Positions 34,347-44,646 are shown, counted from the stretch's first letter. The stretch is DNA of 64,000 nucleotides from Cellulophaga baltica (GCF_900102165.1 NZ_FNBD01000010.1:89596-153595), one strand, 5' to 3'. Translations and numbers: made by a program. The notes: generated from the sequence alone by a model not told the origin.

Positions 34347-37061
34347 TTATCTTTTTAGGGTAAAGTGTCCCGTGAAAACTCTACCGTCTTCAAGATTTAC
34401 TTTAAACCAATAGTCAGACGCGGGAACAGTTACACCATTGGTAGTGCCATCCCAACCTTTGCTTTCTGGCATGATACGGGTTATTAAAGTTCCAAATCGA
34501 TCAAAAATCGAGATCTCACTATCGGCCTGATAGATTTCATTAACCCCTAACAATTGCCAATAATCATTAGTGCCATCGCCATTAGGAGAGAAAAATTTTG
34601 GGTAACCAATAATAGCTATTTCATCTTCCGTAATACCGCAACCTATTTTATCTTGCACGTAAACAGTAGCAAAGCCAGGTTCCAAATTTGAAAAATTTGA
34701 ACTGGATTGGTAGTCAATTCCGTCTAAAGAATATTCGTAGTCCCCGTCACCGCTAACTAGGATTTCTATAGTATTGTTATCTGAAATATCCTTTATAATA
34801 ATATTTTCAATTTGTGCTCTGTTAGAGGGGTAGACTGTAAAATCAACACTATTTGTACAAATTAGAGTTTCTCGTAGCGTACTATAGTCATAACCGAGTG
34901 TTAACTTATAATTTCCAGGTTCAGAGATGGTTATTGTAGGAGACTCACCAATAACGGCTTCAGAATTGTTCGTTGTATTTCTCCATTCGTAGGAATCATA
35001 ACCGCTTGGAGCCATTAAGTCTAGGTATTCTCCGTCTGTACAGACATAATGTTCTTCGGGAAAGGTAAACGAGGGCGCTGCATTTACAATAAGTGCTATG
35101 CTTTCTACACCTTGGCATTCATTGTCTTTTTCAAGACGCACATATAAATTAATGGATGGCGTAGTATAGTCTCCAGAAATTTCATTTTGCTCTAAAGAAG
35201 CATCTACTAGGCTTGTGTAGAACGTAGCATTAATAGCGGGGTAACTATTCTGTCTAATTTGTTCCAGATCAAAAACGCCTACTATTTCTGTAGTGTCTAA
35301 ATTGCTTTGGCATGTGTAAAACGGACTCTCGTTATTCGTGTTTATGGTTGTAGCTTGTACCGTAATCTCAAGGGTACCTTCAGAAGAACATCCAAATTCA
35401 TTGGTAGCCGTATAATAAATTATTTGATTAAATGGCGTAGTATTTCGATACCCAATAGGGTTTAATATAGGTTGGTTGTTGGTGATTGCGGTAGTACTTT
35501 CGAAAAACAAAAAACCGTAATGTTCAGGATAGTTTTTTAAAAGGTAGGCTTGTTCTAAATTAAGCGATGTGATACCGTCTGTGGTGCTATCTTCATCAAT
35601 ATCACATTGAACAATTTGTAAATTTTCTATTATAGGAACGGGGTTAATAACAATAGTAGATTCTCCGATAATAGGGCATTCTTTAGGGTCTGCTAATGTT
35701 ATTTTTAATTTGTATTTCCCAGCATCTTCTAATGACGCACTTGATACTTCTAAATAATAGTTGTTTGGGTTTATTAAAGGTATACCATCTTTTTCCCATT
35801 CATACCTCGCTCCTGAATATTCATCAACTTCAAGAATAAACGATTCTTTTTCGCAAATGGTTAAGGTGGTGCTGGTGCTCCCGTCCGAGTTTTTAATCAA
35901 ATCAATCTTATTGAAAAAAGATTGAATGAATGGAGGTAGTCCCTGCATTGCTGTTTTTCCATTTAAAGAAACAGCATTGTGTACATAGTTGGCCGCCAAT
36001 CCTTTAACGCTAGGGTTGTTAATTACACTTAAATAGGCGGTTCCTTCAAAATAATTTTTTGGAGTTGTGCGGTATATTTTTCCATTTTCTGCCATTTGTA
36101 AGGCACCTCTATATGCCGCTCTTTCATCCATGACTACAGCTGAAGTTGAAATGTTTGAAGCAAAAAGATCGTACTGAATTAATGAAGCATTGCTTATTTC
36201 TTCATCATTAAACGTATGTACATACAAATAGTGTCCTTCCGCAGAGAATTCTACACCATAAGGAATGGTATTGGAAGAAGGGATGGTTAATTGTAGTTGA
36301 TTGCTAAGAATCCCCGTTTCTTGGTCAAAGTCATAAACAAACAATCCGTCATAAGCATTTGCACTTACCATTTTGGTACCATCAGAGGATAGTTTTAAAT
36401 AGCCTCTTGGGTCACTAATTAGTAGGTCAGGGAAAGTATTTTTTACCGCATTGGTATTTATTCCTGCAGCACTTACTTCATAACAATGATAGGTGTTAAA
36501 AAAGCCAACGGCACCGGCTTCAGAAGCCAAAGTAATTACCCAAATAGATTGTTCAAAGCAGTCTTTAATGACACCTGCAATTTTTTCGGAACTATCATTA
36601 AGAAGTTTTTTGTTTTTCTCTGTGATGGCCCCATTACCACCATTTTGTGAAATATCTAATACCGAATAATTGAGTCCAAAATCTGGATCACCTTCTACCA
36701 CAGAAGTATCCACAGTAAAAATATAATAGATGTTTGGGTCTTCTGGTTTGGGTACAATAATGGCCGACTGTGTGCTGGAAGGGTCTCCCCATAAGCCGTT
36801 GCCATTTTGAACTATCTGATGATTCTTATTATACACTGTAATGCCATCCGTGTAGGCTAACAAATTTCCGCTAGCATCCGATATAGACGTACAGCCTTCA
36901 AGAGTATTTAATTTACCATCTGTTAATGCTGTTACAGAGCCATTATCATTAAACTGTATACCAGCACCATAACCGAAGTACCAGTTCGAAGTTTCTCTTT
37001 GTGCAGCGACTTGCAAAAAGCTAAAGATGCATAAAAAAAGAATAAGGTATTGTTTTTTCAT
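34347..37061 (-). CDS. T9SS type B sorted surface protein with beta-propeller-like N-terminus
   Basis: A 904-residue secreted protein. Signal peptide MKKQYLILFLCIFSFLQVAAQ. Residues about 22-370 look like WD40/beta-propeller blades (NWYFGYGAGIQFNDNGSV, STQSAIIVPKPEDPNIYYIFTVDT, GALQMAENGKIYRTTPKNY). Ig-like segments follow (SGARYEWEKDGIPL; GYDSYEWRNTTNNSEAV). The last roughly 85 residues form the gliding-motility-associated C-terminal domain of the type IX type B class (PKFFSPNGDGTND, IFDRFGTLI, GWDGTTNG, DYWFKVNLEDGR, GHFTLKR). It should be exported by the Sec and type IX systems to the surface. Function is unknown; it may be an adhesin. A hairpin lies upstream. Confidence 0.87.
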   Translation of the reverse strand: MKKQYLILFLCIFSFLQVAAQRETSNWYFGYGAGIQFNDNGSVTALTDGKLNTLEGCTSISDASGNLLAYTDGITVYNKNHQIVQNGNGLWGDPSSTQSAIIVPKPEDPNIYYIFTVDTSVVEGDPDFGLNYSVLDISQNGGNGAITEKNKKLLNDSSEKIAGVIKDCFEQSIWVITLASEAGAVGFFNTYHCYEVSAAGINTNAVKNTFPDLLISDPRGYLKLSSDGTKMVSANAYDGLFVYDFDQETGILSNQLQLTIPSSNTIPYGVEFSAEGHYLYVHTFNDEEISNASLIQYDLFASNISTSAVVMDERAAYRGALQMAENGKIYRTTPKNYFEGTAYLSVINNPSVKGLAANYVHNAVSLNGKTAMQGLPPFIQSFFNKIDLIKNSDGSTSTTLTICEKESFILEVDEYSGARYEWEKDGIPLINPNNYYLEVSSASLEDAGKYKLKITLADPKECPIIGESTIVINPVPIIENLQIVQCDIDEDSTTDGITSLNLEQAYLLKNYPEHYGFLFFESTTAITNNQPILNPIGYRNTTPFNQIIYYTATNEFGCSSEGTLEITVQATTINTNNESPFYTCQSNLDTTEIVGVFDLEQIRQNSYPAINATFYTSLVDASLEQNEISGDYTTPSINLYVRLEKDNECQGVESIALIVNAAPSFTFPEEHYVCTDGEYLDLMAPSGYDSYEWRNTTNNSEAVIGESPTITISEPGNYKLTLGYDYSTLRETLICTNSVDFTVYPSNRAQIENIIIKDISDNNTIEILVSGDGDYEYSLDGIDYQSSSNFSNLEPGFATVYVQDKIGCGITEDEIAIIGYPKFFSPNGDGTNDYWQLLGVNEIYQADSEISIFDRFGTLITRIMPESKGWDGTTNGVTVPASDYWFKVNLEDGRVFTGHFTLKR

Positions 37062-37096
37062 CTGCTATTATTTTTATCATTCAGATGAAATAGATA

Positions 37097-37133
37097 AAGT
37101 AACTAATACTGCCATTGGTAGTGTTAGTTACTT
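37097..37133. other. Hairpin between ABC permease and T9SS protein gene
   Basis: AAGTAACTAA pairs with TTAGTTACTT (10 bp) and the interior ACTGCC/GGTAGT can extend the helix with one mismatch. T-richness downstream on the minus strand is weak. It could terminate the upstream permease gene or act in the leader of the T9SS protein. Confidence 0.5.
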
Positions 37134-37174
37134 CATAATTCATTTTCAGTGCGTTTCTCAGACGCTACAAGATA

Positions 37175-38011
37175 CTACAAATCTCTTTTCTTTAACAATG
37201 CGTAAGATAAATAGATGAAAATTGTGGTCCAGCCTAAGACAATTAAGATATTATACCAATGCACGGCATAATCTATGGATAAATTAGCCCCTAATTGTGT
37301 GCTTATTGATTTTACCGCTTTAAATTTTGTAATTGGCTCAACGATTAAGTTAGACATTGCTTCTAAAGGCATAAAATGCATTACTTTTTCTGATCCTTCT
37401 TTCCCAAAGAGCCACCATGCAGAAAATCGTATAATAAGGTTTTCAAAAATTCCCCACCATAGAATTAAAAATCCAAGTGCGAATGCTGATCTTTTTACCA
37501 ATAAACCAAGAAATAAGCACAGACTAAAAAAGCCAACGAGCTTTACAAAGTAGCCTAAAAAATAGCTTAAGTCCGAGAAAATGATGCTAATTTCATTAAA
37601 ATCAGAATAGAGCAACCCTAATATAAGAGAGACAAGAAATACGAAAATTGTAGATAAGATAGAAAAGCTAATTACCATTAAGAATTTGCTCATAAGAAAT
37701 TCTTTTTTAGACAAGCCATCAATTAAATTTTGCTTAATTGTTTTGTTACTGTATTCATTTGCCGTCATAGAAACAATTACAATAGCAAAAAATAATTTTA
37801 ACCAAGATGCTATCCACGTATTTAAATGCCAGATGTAGGGGAAATTAAAAATACCTTGATCGGCAATATTAAAAACTATTGGAGGTCTATCTATGCGAAT
37901 CATAGCAATTAGTGCCATACATAATATTAGCGTGAAATAGGCGAAAATTAAAAATTTACTAGCTCTATTATTCCAAAGTTTTATAAATTCTATTTGTAAT
38001 AAACGTATCAT
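37175..38011 (-). CDS. ABC-2 type transporter permease
   Basis: A 278-residue membrane protein with about six hydrophobic segments (first at LIFAYFTLILCMALIAM). N-terminal IEFIKLWNNRASKFLI and the central TANEYSNKTIKQNLIDGLSKKEFLMSK are typical of ABC-2 permeases. It lies 31 bp after the ATPase gene in the same direction and surely forms a transporter with it. The substrate is unknown; homologous pairs are often called gliding or multidrug ABC transporters on weak grounds. Confidence 0.87.
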   Translation of the reverse strand: MIRLLQIEFIKLWNNRASKFLIFAYFTLILCMALIAMIRIDRPPIVFNIADQGIFNFPYIWHLNTWIASWLKLFFAIVIVSMTANEYSNKTIKQNLIDGLSKKEFLMSKFLMVISFSILSTIFVFLVSLILGLLYSDFNEISIIFSDLSYFLGYFVKLVGFFSLCLFLGLLVKRSAFALGFLILWWGIFENLIIRFSAWWLFGKEGSEKVMHFMPLEAMSNLIVEPITKFKAVKSISTQLGANLSIDYAVHWYNILIVLGWTTIFIYLSYALLKKRDL

Positions 38012-38042
38012 TTTTTAAAAAGTTTTTGTTGATTTGGAATAA

Positions 38043-38945
38043 TTAGTTTTTCGCATTTTTCGTCAGTGTTAAGAACTGCTCTTCGAGACTTTCTTTACGT
38101 TTGGATAAGTGAGAAAGGATAATGCCTTTTTCGTATAGCGTTTTGTTTAACTCTTCAGCAGATAGGTCTTCTTTGGGGTAAGCTGTAATTAAACCATCTT
38201 CATTTTTTATACTACTGAATCTTACATCCTTTTCTAAATACGTTATAAGATTTTGTTCTTGCGATGTTCTGAGTTCAAAAAAACCGAAACTAGCTAGCAT
38301 TTGATCAACACTTCCAGCATATAATTTCACTCCTTTTTGGAGGATGACCACATGACTACACACTTTCTCGACCTCATCAAGAAGGTGCGATGCTAATAAA
38401 ATAGTAGTTCCTTGTGAGGCTATTTTTTTTATAATTTCTCTAATCTGATGTATTCCTTGCGGATCTAAGCCGTTGGTAGGTTCATCTAAAATTAGTATTT
38501 CAGGATCATTAAGTAGGGCAGAAGCTATGGCTAAACGTTGCTTCATTCCTAAAGAATAAGTTTTAAACTTGCTGTCTTTACGGTCTAGGAGTCCGACTAA
38601 TTCAAGTTTTTCTGCAATTTTAGCAGTCGGGACTTCTTTAATCTTGCAGACCAATTTTAAGTTTTGGAGTGCCGTCATGTAAGGGTAAAAATTTGGTCGC
38701 TCTATAATTGCACCAACCTTTTTTAAAGCATCATGCGTTGTTGTTGCTCCATTAAACCAGCTAAATTCTCCTGCTGTTCTATTCACCACGTTAAGCACGA
38801 TTCCTAGTGTGGTAGACTTACCGCTACCATTGGGACCTAAAATGCCATATACGTTTCCTTTTTCTATGGTAAACGATAAATTATTGACGGCGACAAGGGG
38901 CCCAAATTTTTTTGTAAGATTGGAGACAGTAAGGATGGTGTTCAA
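38043..38945 (-). CDS. ABC transporter ATP-binding protein
   Basis: A 300-residue ATPase. Walker A GPNGSGKST (about 38-46), signature YSLGMKQRLAIA, Walker B LILDEPTNGLDPQG and switch His in LLASHLLDEVE. The C-terminal segment (about 220-300) is the extension common in ABC-2 systems. Partner permease follows immediately. Its start lies 92 bp downstream of the adhesin-like gene's stop, without a clear terminator, so some readthrough is possible. Confidence 0.92.
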   Translation of the reverse strand: MNTILTVSNLTKKFGPLVAVNNLSFTIEKGNVYGILGPNGSGKSTTLGIVLNVVNRTAGEFSWFNGATTTHDALKKVGAIIERPNFYPYMTALQNLKLVCKIKEVPTAKIAEKLELVGLLDRKDSKFKTYSLGMKQRLAIASALLNDPEILILDEPTNGLDPQGIHQIREIIKKIASQGTTILLASHLLDEVEKVCSHVVILQKGVKLYAGSVDQMLASFGFFELRTSQEQNLITYLEKDVRFSSIKNEDGLITAYPKEDLSAEELNKTLYEKGIILSHLSKRKESLEEQFLTLTKNAKN

Positions 38946-39037
38946 AATTGATTTATTTAAGGTTGTGTATGTTTGACGAATTAGAAGACTAATTGTTACA
39001 GCAATTTTTAAATAAACAAATTAAAAAGAGAGATAAG

Positions 39038-42000
39038 CTAATTTTTATTGACGCGATAGGTGATCCTTCGGTTCGTAATTACAGTTTTAACTTTTACAGA
39101 CAGTAACGCATTTGTGCTTGTCGTTTCGTCACAAATATAATTGGCGTTCGTTAGTATAACGCGATACAAAAATCCATTCTTAGTGAGGTCTGTATTTAAG
39201 ACGCTAAGGCTACTTGTTTGTGCACCAAAATAGTCCGTTCCGTTTGATATATTGGAGAATGTACTCCCCGAATCTGTGCTCACTTGCCACTGATAAGTAC
39301 TGACATTTGTTGCGGTAGTGTTGAAGGTAGCATTAGCGCCAACAAAAACGGTTTGATTAATGGGCTGAGCATTAATATTAGGTGCTGCGCCAGCCTCCTG
39401 AAATTCATAGATTCCGTTTGTATTTGTATCGGCAGGAAGGGTGTAAGCCGCAGCAATTACAGTACCATTAGAATTTACAGCGGGAGTTCCAGAACCATAT
39501 TGCCCCCCATCGCCCCCATCGGCATTTGCATTGTTATAGGCTTCATTGGCATCTGAACATCCATCACCATCACTATCTAAATCTACTCTATCAAAAATGC
39601 CGTCACCATCAGAATCGGCACAGGCATTACTAGGAATTAGGCTTATATTGTCTAAAAAGAATTCGTCATGCGGCTGCGCTGTAGAAACCCCTTCGAACCG
39701 TAATTGGGCAGAATTAGAAGTGGCTGTAAAGGGAATAGAAAGTATAGCGGTATTTGATAAATTACCTCCGCCAGTATGCGCAGTGTCACCACCATTTTCA
39801 ATACTCATTTGATCGGATAATTTTGAGTACACTAGTACACCTCCTAAATACACCCGTAACGTAGACGAATTTAGATAGGTTGATACCGTGCCTACTTCAA
39901 AAGAAAGTATATATGCTGTACCCGATACTACGGTTAAATTTTGATATAGCGGTTTTGTTCCGGTGTTGTATTCTTCATAAAATGCAAATAGGCCAGGATT
40001 CGGTTCTTGCCAATTACTTCCGTCAGGAGTCCACCCGTTATAATACCAAGAAGAAAAATCTCCGTTAAAAACAACATTAGTTCCTCCTGCCGAAGCACAT
40101 TCTACAGTATCTAAAATTCCATCATTATCATCATCAAGATCATCGCTATCAATAATGCCATCCAAATCAGTGTCATTATGCACGGTAACTGTAGCTGTGG
40201 GGCTATCAGCGGTATAATTTCTGTCGGTTTGATTTTGGGTATGGGTTGCCGTATTGGTAACCGTTTCTGATTCTACGTTGCTTGGTAATTCGTTGGCCGT
40301 AGCAACAATAGTAATAGACTCTAGACTTCCAGCATTTAAGGTGCCTAAATTCCAATTAGGATTTGCCCAACTGCCCACTGTGGGGTTTGCAGAAACTAAG
40401 GTAAATCCAGGAGGCATAACATCGGTAACTACAATATTTGTTACAGGGTCTTTACCAAAGCTTTCTATAGTTATTTTAAAGGTGACAGATTCTCCTTCAA
40501 GTACTTCAGACTTGTCTGCAGTTTTTTTTATTACGATATCTGGATCGCAGTAATAGGCAGATAAAGGTTGTGAATCATAGGTACATGTTCCTTTTCTAAC
40601 CTTTACATAATAGTCACCAGCTGTCGTAGGAGTATAGGAAGAAAATATGGCTCCAGGAATAAGCGTACCATCTCCATACCATTGGTATGAATCATAAGTT
40701 CCGGAGGTTATTTGAATGTCAGAACCGGGTAAACATCCTCCACCCGTAACGACTAACCCTACCTCTGGGACCGTATCAAAGCCAGAGAAATATCCTGCAA
40801 TTCCTCGATTGGCATTTACACCAAAAAAACCAACGGCTATGGGTCCAGAAGATTGCACTTTTACATTTCCTGTTAAATTGGCCAAGTAAAAGGTTTTCCA
40901 ATCACTAGATCCTGCAACGGCTAGTGGAGCAGGCAGTGTTACTGTACCTGATCCGTCTGTTACGGTGATATTATTATTTGGGGTAGTGGTTGAAGCAATT
41001 ATCGTAATCCCTCCTGTCAAGGTAGTTCCTGCCGCATTGGTAATGTCCGGAATGTTATCCATATTATCTGGCAACAAACAGTTTACGGGAGCAACAAAGT
41101 TTAATCCTATAGTTTGTACGCCAGAACTACCTGCTAAGTTTTGATACGCATAGGCATCTTTTGAAGTAGTTACCAACATATTGGCGCCAGGAGTACTACT
41201 CGAATAATTAGTGCCGGGGACGATAAAATAATCCCCATTGTTGATAGTTGCTATGGGAGTAGTGGCTCCATTTACGAAGATTTCCGTATTATTTTGTGTT
41301 CCAATTAGTATAGGAAACTCGGTATCATCACGGCCATTTCCTCGAATAAAAACATATTCCTTACCTAATTTATTTTCAGGAACTGGCTGATCTATACCTG
41401 CGTCACGGCTACCGCTAGAAGATGCTACTACACCATAGTTTAGCCCGCCATTACTAATGGCAATATTTTTTGTGGAGGCTATAGAGGCGCCCAACCAGCC
41501 ATCAATATTTGCTGAGGTTTGATTGGTATAGGCTTCTAGGACAAAGGATTGATTTTTATTTAGTGTTATTTGTAGGGTATTGCTGGTAATACCACCACGA
41601 TTATTTTGTAATCTAAATTCGCAATTAGGATCATATCCTGTAATGTCTACGACCGTATTATCTTCTGTGGCCATAATCCCTAAAGACGTAGTTATTTCAC
41701 TTGTAGTAGCGTAATTAGGAGCACCACCCCATTTAAATTTTGTACCTAATGCCTGCCTACCTTTTGAAGTAAGCGATGTGGCTTGTGCTGATGAGGTACC
41801 TCTATAGTTTACATAGAATTTTTGACCTCCAAGCGTTTCAAACCGGAGTCCGCTATTGCTAATTACAACTCCAGTATTGTCATTTTTCACCATGGTAATA
41901 TCATTATCACCATCAGGTAAGGTATATACGCCAGGATTAATATTTGAAATAGAAAAGCTTGCAGCGGGAGTAGTAGCAGTGCCTATGTAAGCATTTACGG

Positions 42001-42166
42001 TAAAGGCAGTTGTTTCAGGGGTCGATAAATAAATGACTTGATCTTTGACAGCAGAATTGTTACTTCCTTGTTTCAAAGGAGGTAAGTAGTGCAAGTCACT
42101 TAATTGTGCATATCCAAATTTGGAGCACCCTATACAGATAAAAATTAGTATGCAAAGATGTTTCAT
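39038..42166 (-). CDS. Large secreted surface protein, IgGFc-binding-like N-terminus (paralogue 1)
   Basis: 1042 residues. A signal peptide (about 1-20) precedes AQLSDLHYLPPLKQG, shared by three tandem genes. Residues about 21-470 form the paralogous domain, resembling IgGFc-binding N-terminal domains (GIMATEDNTVVDITGYDP; DAGIDQPVPENKLGKEY). Next come an Ig-like unit ending at YYC, a DUF11-like domain (about 545-665), a thrombospondin type 3 stretch (DTDLDGIIDSDDLDDDNDG), a galactose-binding-like sandwich, another type 3 stretch and a final Ig-like domain. It has no T9SS sorting domain; the end is VITNRRITYRVNKN, shared with paralogue 2. The first 900 residues parallel the giant adhesin, so it may be a derivative with the repeat array replaced. 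Likely Ca-binding, surface-exposed and adhesive. Confidence 0.8.
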   Translation of the reverse strand: MKHLCILIFICIGCSKFGYAQLSDLHYLPPLKQGSNNSAVKDQVIYLSTPETTAFTVNAYIGTATTPAASFSISNINPGVYTLPDGDNDITMVKNDNTGVVISNSGLRFETLGGQKFYVNYRGTSSAQATSLTSKGRQALGTKFKWGGAPNYATTSEITTSLGIMATEDNTVVDITGYDPNCEFRLQNNRGGITSNTLQITLNKNQSFVLEAYTNQTSANIDGWLGASIASTKNIAISNGGLNYGVVASSSGSRDAGIDQPVPENKLGKEYVFIRGNGRDDTEFPILIGTQNNTEIFVNGATTPIATINNGDYFIVPGTNYSSSTPGANMLVTTSKDAYAYQNLAGSSGVQTIGLNFVAPVNCLLPDNMDNIPDITNAAGTTLTGGITIIASTTTPNNNITVTDGSGTVTLPAPLAVAGSSDWKTFYLANLTGNVKVQSSGPIAVGFFGVNANRGIAGYFSGFDTVPEVGLVVTGGGCLPGSDIQITSGTYDSYQWYGDGTLIPGAIFSSYTPTTAGDYYVKVRKGTCTYDSQPLSAYYCDPDIVIKKTADKSEVLEGESVTFKITIESFGKDPVTNIVVTDVMPPGFTLVSANPTVGSWANPNWNLGTLNAGSLESITIVATANELPSNVESETVTNTATHTQNQTDRNYTADSPTATVTVHNDTDLDGIIDSDDLDDDNDGILDTVECASAGGTNVVFNGDFSSWYYNGWTPDGSNWQEPNPGLFAFYEEYNTGTKPLYQNLTVVSGTAYILSFEVGTVSTYLNSSTLRVYLGGVLVYSKLSDQMSIENGGDTAHTGGGNLSNTAILSIPFTATSNSAQLRFEGVSTAQPHDEFFLDNISLIPSNACADSDGDGIFDRVDLDSDGDGCSDANEAYNNANADGGDGGQYGSGTPAVNSNGTVIAAAYTLPADTNTNGIYEFQEAGAAPNINAQPINQTVFVGANATFNTTATNVSTYQWQVSTDSGSTFSNISNGTDYFGAQTSSLSVLNTDLTKNGFLYRVILTNANYICDETTSTNALLSVKVKTVITNRRITYRVNKN

Positions 42167-42240
42167 CAGTGTGTTGGGTGCTGCCGTAGGTATACCCTGC
42201 TATTATCTGCACAAATTAAAGGTAATTGATCAACCTATTT

Positions 42241-42261
42241 AATTCTTTGTTGTGAAAGAAT
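42241..42261 (-). promoter_or_regulatory. Shared upstream motif, paralogue 1
   Basis: On the minus strand ATTCTTTCACAACAAAGAAT, with 7-bp inverted arms ATTCTTT/AAAGAAT. The core CACAACAAAGAATT is also found upstream of the giant adhesin and, as GACAACAAAGACTT, of paralogue 2. It lies 75 bp upstream of the start codon. Confidence 0.55.
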
Positions 42262-42378
42262 CAATTCCTGTTGCATAGCCTCAAATATGAAACATTTTTT
42301 TTGAGCTAAATAAATTGAACCTTCAAAATGGTTGGGTGAGGACGGGCTTCATTAAAAATGAAGTATGCTCTTTTAAAC

Positions 42379-44439
42379 TTAATTTCTATTGACGCGATAG
42401 GTGATTTTTCTATTGGTAATAACGGTTGTAGGGACAGTTTTGTTAACAGTTACTGTCGCAGAAGGATCATCTGTGGTTGTATTCGAATCGGTTTGATCTT
42501 GAGTATTGGAAACAGTATTCGTATAGTCTACTGTTGATACATAAACATTCTCTAGTCCAGCTTTGGTTACAAGGGTTAAGGTTTCTAAATCTCCAGAGTC
42601 CATACTGCCTACATTCCAATTAGGGTAGGTGAATGATCCTTTTGATACGGAGGAAGAAATTAATTCTAGGCCTGAAGGTAATACATCGGTCAACACTAAA
42701 TTGGTAACAGCATCTATTCCTAAGGTTTCAACAGTAATGGTAAAAGTTACGGTATCACCGTCATACACTAAATTTTGATCGGCATCTTTATTAAGAACGA
42801 TATCAGGGTCACAGTAATAAGCGGTTAAAGGTTGAGAATCATAAGTACAACCACCTTTTGTTACACGTACATAATAATCTCCGGCACTGCTTGGAGTATA
42901 TGTTGCACTATTGGCTCCAGCAATTAAAGAGCCATTTTCATACCATTGATAATCATCAAAATTAGGATCTACAACTTCTACTTCAGCCGTAGGTAAACAG
43001 CCGCCGCCGGTTACTTGTAAATCTACTACAGGAACCGTATCAAACCCAGAAAAATATCCGGCAATCCCTCTAGCACCATTAAATCCTATAAAACCAACCG
43101 CAATTGGACCGGTAGATTCTACACTTACATCCCCTGTTAATCCGGGTACATAATATGTTTTCCATAAGGTAGTTCCTGCCACATTTGAAGGAGCGGGAAG
43201 CGCTACGGTACCAGAACCGTCTGTTACTATAATATTGGCATCAGGAGTAGAGGTAGAGGCAATGATAGTTACCCCTCCAGAAAGCGTGGTGCCTGCCACA
43301 TTGGTAATGTCAGGAATATTATCCATAACATCTGGCAAAAGGCAATTAACGGGGGCAACAAAATTTAATCCTTGCGTATATACAGCACTAGAACCTGCTA
43401 AACATTGATATGCATAAGCATCTTTGGAAGTAGAGACAAACATATTGGCTCCGATACTGTTAGACGAATAGTAAGTACTAGGTATTTCAAAATAGTCACC
43501 ATTATTCAGTGTCGCAAGTGCCGTGGTACTTCCATTTACATAAATTTCTGTATTATTTTGGGTAGCAATTATAATAGGGAATTCTGTGGCACCATTGGTT
43601 CCACCATTACCTCTTACAAAAACATACTCTTTTCCTAATTTATTTTCAGGAACGGGTTGGTCTATTCCTGCATCCCGATTGCTAGAATTTTCTTGTCTTC
43701 CATAATTTAAGGATCCGTTGCTTATAACAATATTTTTATCGGCTACGATAGAAGCACCAATCCAGCCTTGGCTTTGTGCTATAGAAAACGTATTGCCCAT
43801 ATATGCCTCGAAAACAAATGATTGATTAGCATTCAATGTAATTTGATAAGAATCTGCGGTTATCCCCGAAGCGTTGTTTCCTAACCTAAAAACACAATCA
43901 GGATCATATCCTGACAAGGTAATTACGGTATTATTTTCGGTAGCCATGATACCCACGGTATTCGATTTAGAAACGTGAGTACCTAGATTAGGAACTCCAC
44001 CCCATTTAAAACGGGTTCCCATAGCAGCTCTACCCTTAGAGGTTAAGGAAGCAGCTTGTGAACCAGAGATTCCTCTGTAATTCACATAAAACTCTTCACC
44101 ATTCGGAGCTTCAAATCTTAACCCACTGTTACTTAAAACAATTCCTGTATTGGCATTACTGACTAGAGAAATATTGTTATCGCTATTTCCAGGATTGTAC
44201 ACTGCCGGACTAGCCTTTGATAAAGAAAATGTAGTAATAGGAGTAGCACTAGTGCCTAAATATGCATTTACATTGAAGGCCGTTGTTTCTGGCGTTGATA
44301 GATAAAATGCCTGTTGTTGTATTGCTTGATTGTTACTTCCTTGTTTTAGAGGTGGTAAATAATGTAAATCACTTAACTGTGCTTGTACAATAGAAGTACT
44401 AAGAACAAAAAAAGAACAAAATAGATATAAATACTTCAT
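42379..44439 (-). CDS. Secreted surface protein, IgGFc-binding-like N-terminus (paralogue 2)
   Basis: 686 residues. Signal peptide (MKYLYLFCSFFVLSTSIVQA), then QLSDLHYLPPLKQG and the shared domain to about residue 470. It differs more from the other two than they differ from each other (for instance LGTHVSKSNTVGIMATENN and QENSSNRDAGIDQP). An Ig-like unit and a DUF11-like domain (VTFTITVETLGIDAVTNLVLTDVLPSG) complete it. It ends with VITNRKITYRVNRN and lacks type 3 repeats and a T9SS domain. Probably a surface or extracellular protein; how it is retained is unclear. Confidence 0.8.
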   Translation of the reverse strand: MKYLYLFCSFFVLSTSIVQAQLSDLHYLPPLKQGSNNQAIQQQAFYLSTPETTAFNVNAYLGTSATPITTFSLSKASPAVYNPGNSDNNISLVSNANTGIVLSNSGLRFEAPNGEEFYVNYRGISGSQAASLTSKGRAAMGTRFKWGGVPNLGTHVSKSNTVGIMATENNTVITLSGYDPDCVFRLGNNASGITADSYQITLNANQSFVFEAYMGNTFSIAQSQGWIGASIVADKNIVISNGSLNYGRQENSSNRDAGIDQPVPENKLGKEYVFVRGNGGTNGATEFPIIIATQNNTEIYVNGSTTALATLNNGDYFEIPSTYYSSNSIGANMFVSTSKDAYAYQCLAGSSAVYTQGLNFVAPVNCLLPDVMDNIPDITNVAGTTLSGGVTIIASTSTPDANIIVTDGSGTVALPAPSNVAGTTLWKTYYVPGLTGDVSVESTGPIAVGFIGFNGARGIAGYFSGFDTVPVVDLQVTGGGCLPTAEVEVVDPNFDDYQWYENGSLIAGANSATYTPSSAGDYYVRVTKGGCTYDSQPLTAYYCDPDIVLNKDADQNLVYDGDTVTFTITVETLGIDAVTNLVLTDVLPSGLELISSSVSKGSFTYPNWNVGSMDSGDLETLTLVTKAGLENVYVSTVDYTNTVSNTQDQTDSNTTTDDPSATVTVNKTVPTTVITNRKITYRVNRN

Positions 44440-44522
44440 CGTTTTATTATGTGTTTTTTAGGAAAAACCTAAAAATCCATTCGAATAACTGCAAATTAAT
44501 AAATCTTAGCGACTAAGTACAA

Positions 44523-44540
44523 GTCTTTGTTGTCAAAGAC
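44523..44540 (-). promoter_or_regulatory. Shared upstream motif, paralogue 2
   Basis: On the minus strand GTCTTTGACAACAAAGAC, a perfect 7-bp inverted repeat with a 4-nt centre, 84 bp upstream of the start. Directly after it, TTG/N20/TTAATTTG resembles a promoter, so the motif would lie just upstream of the -33 region. Confidence 0.6.
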
Positions 44541-44602
44541 AGAAGAACTGTGGTAAGTTTTAACGCACTTTGGTGTTTGAACGTAACATTATCAAGAAAA
44601 AG

Positions 44603-44646
44603 AAAAAATCCGAATAAATAGCTTTTAGCTACCTATTCGGATTTTT
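44603..44646 (-). terminator. Terminator of the giant adhesin gene
   Basis: AAAAATCCGAATA pairs with TATTCGGATTTTT, with a further TAGCT-rich inner hairpin. A T-tract follows on the minus strand, 20 bp after the stop codon. Confidence 0.82.

Noticed and set aside
44603..44646. Hairpin downstream of the giant gene as a novel RNA
   Set aside because: Position 20 bp after the stop, T-tract and stem composition fit an ordinary intrinsic terminator.
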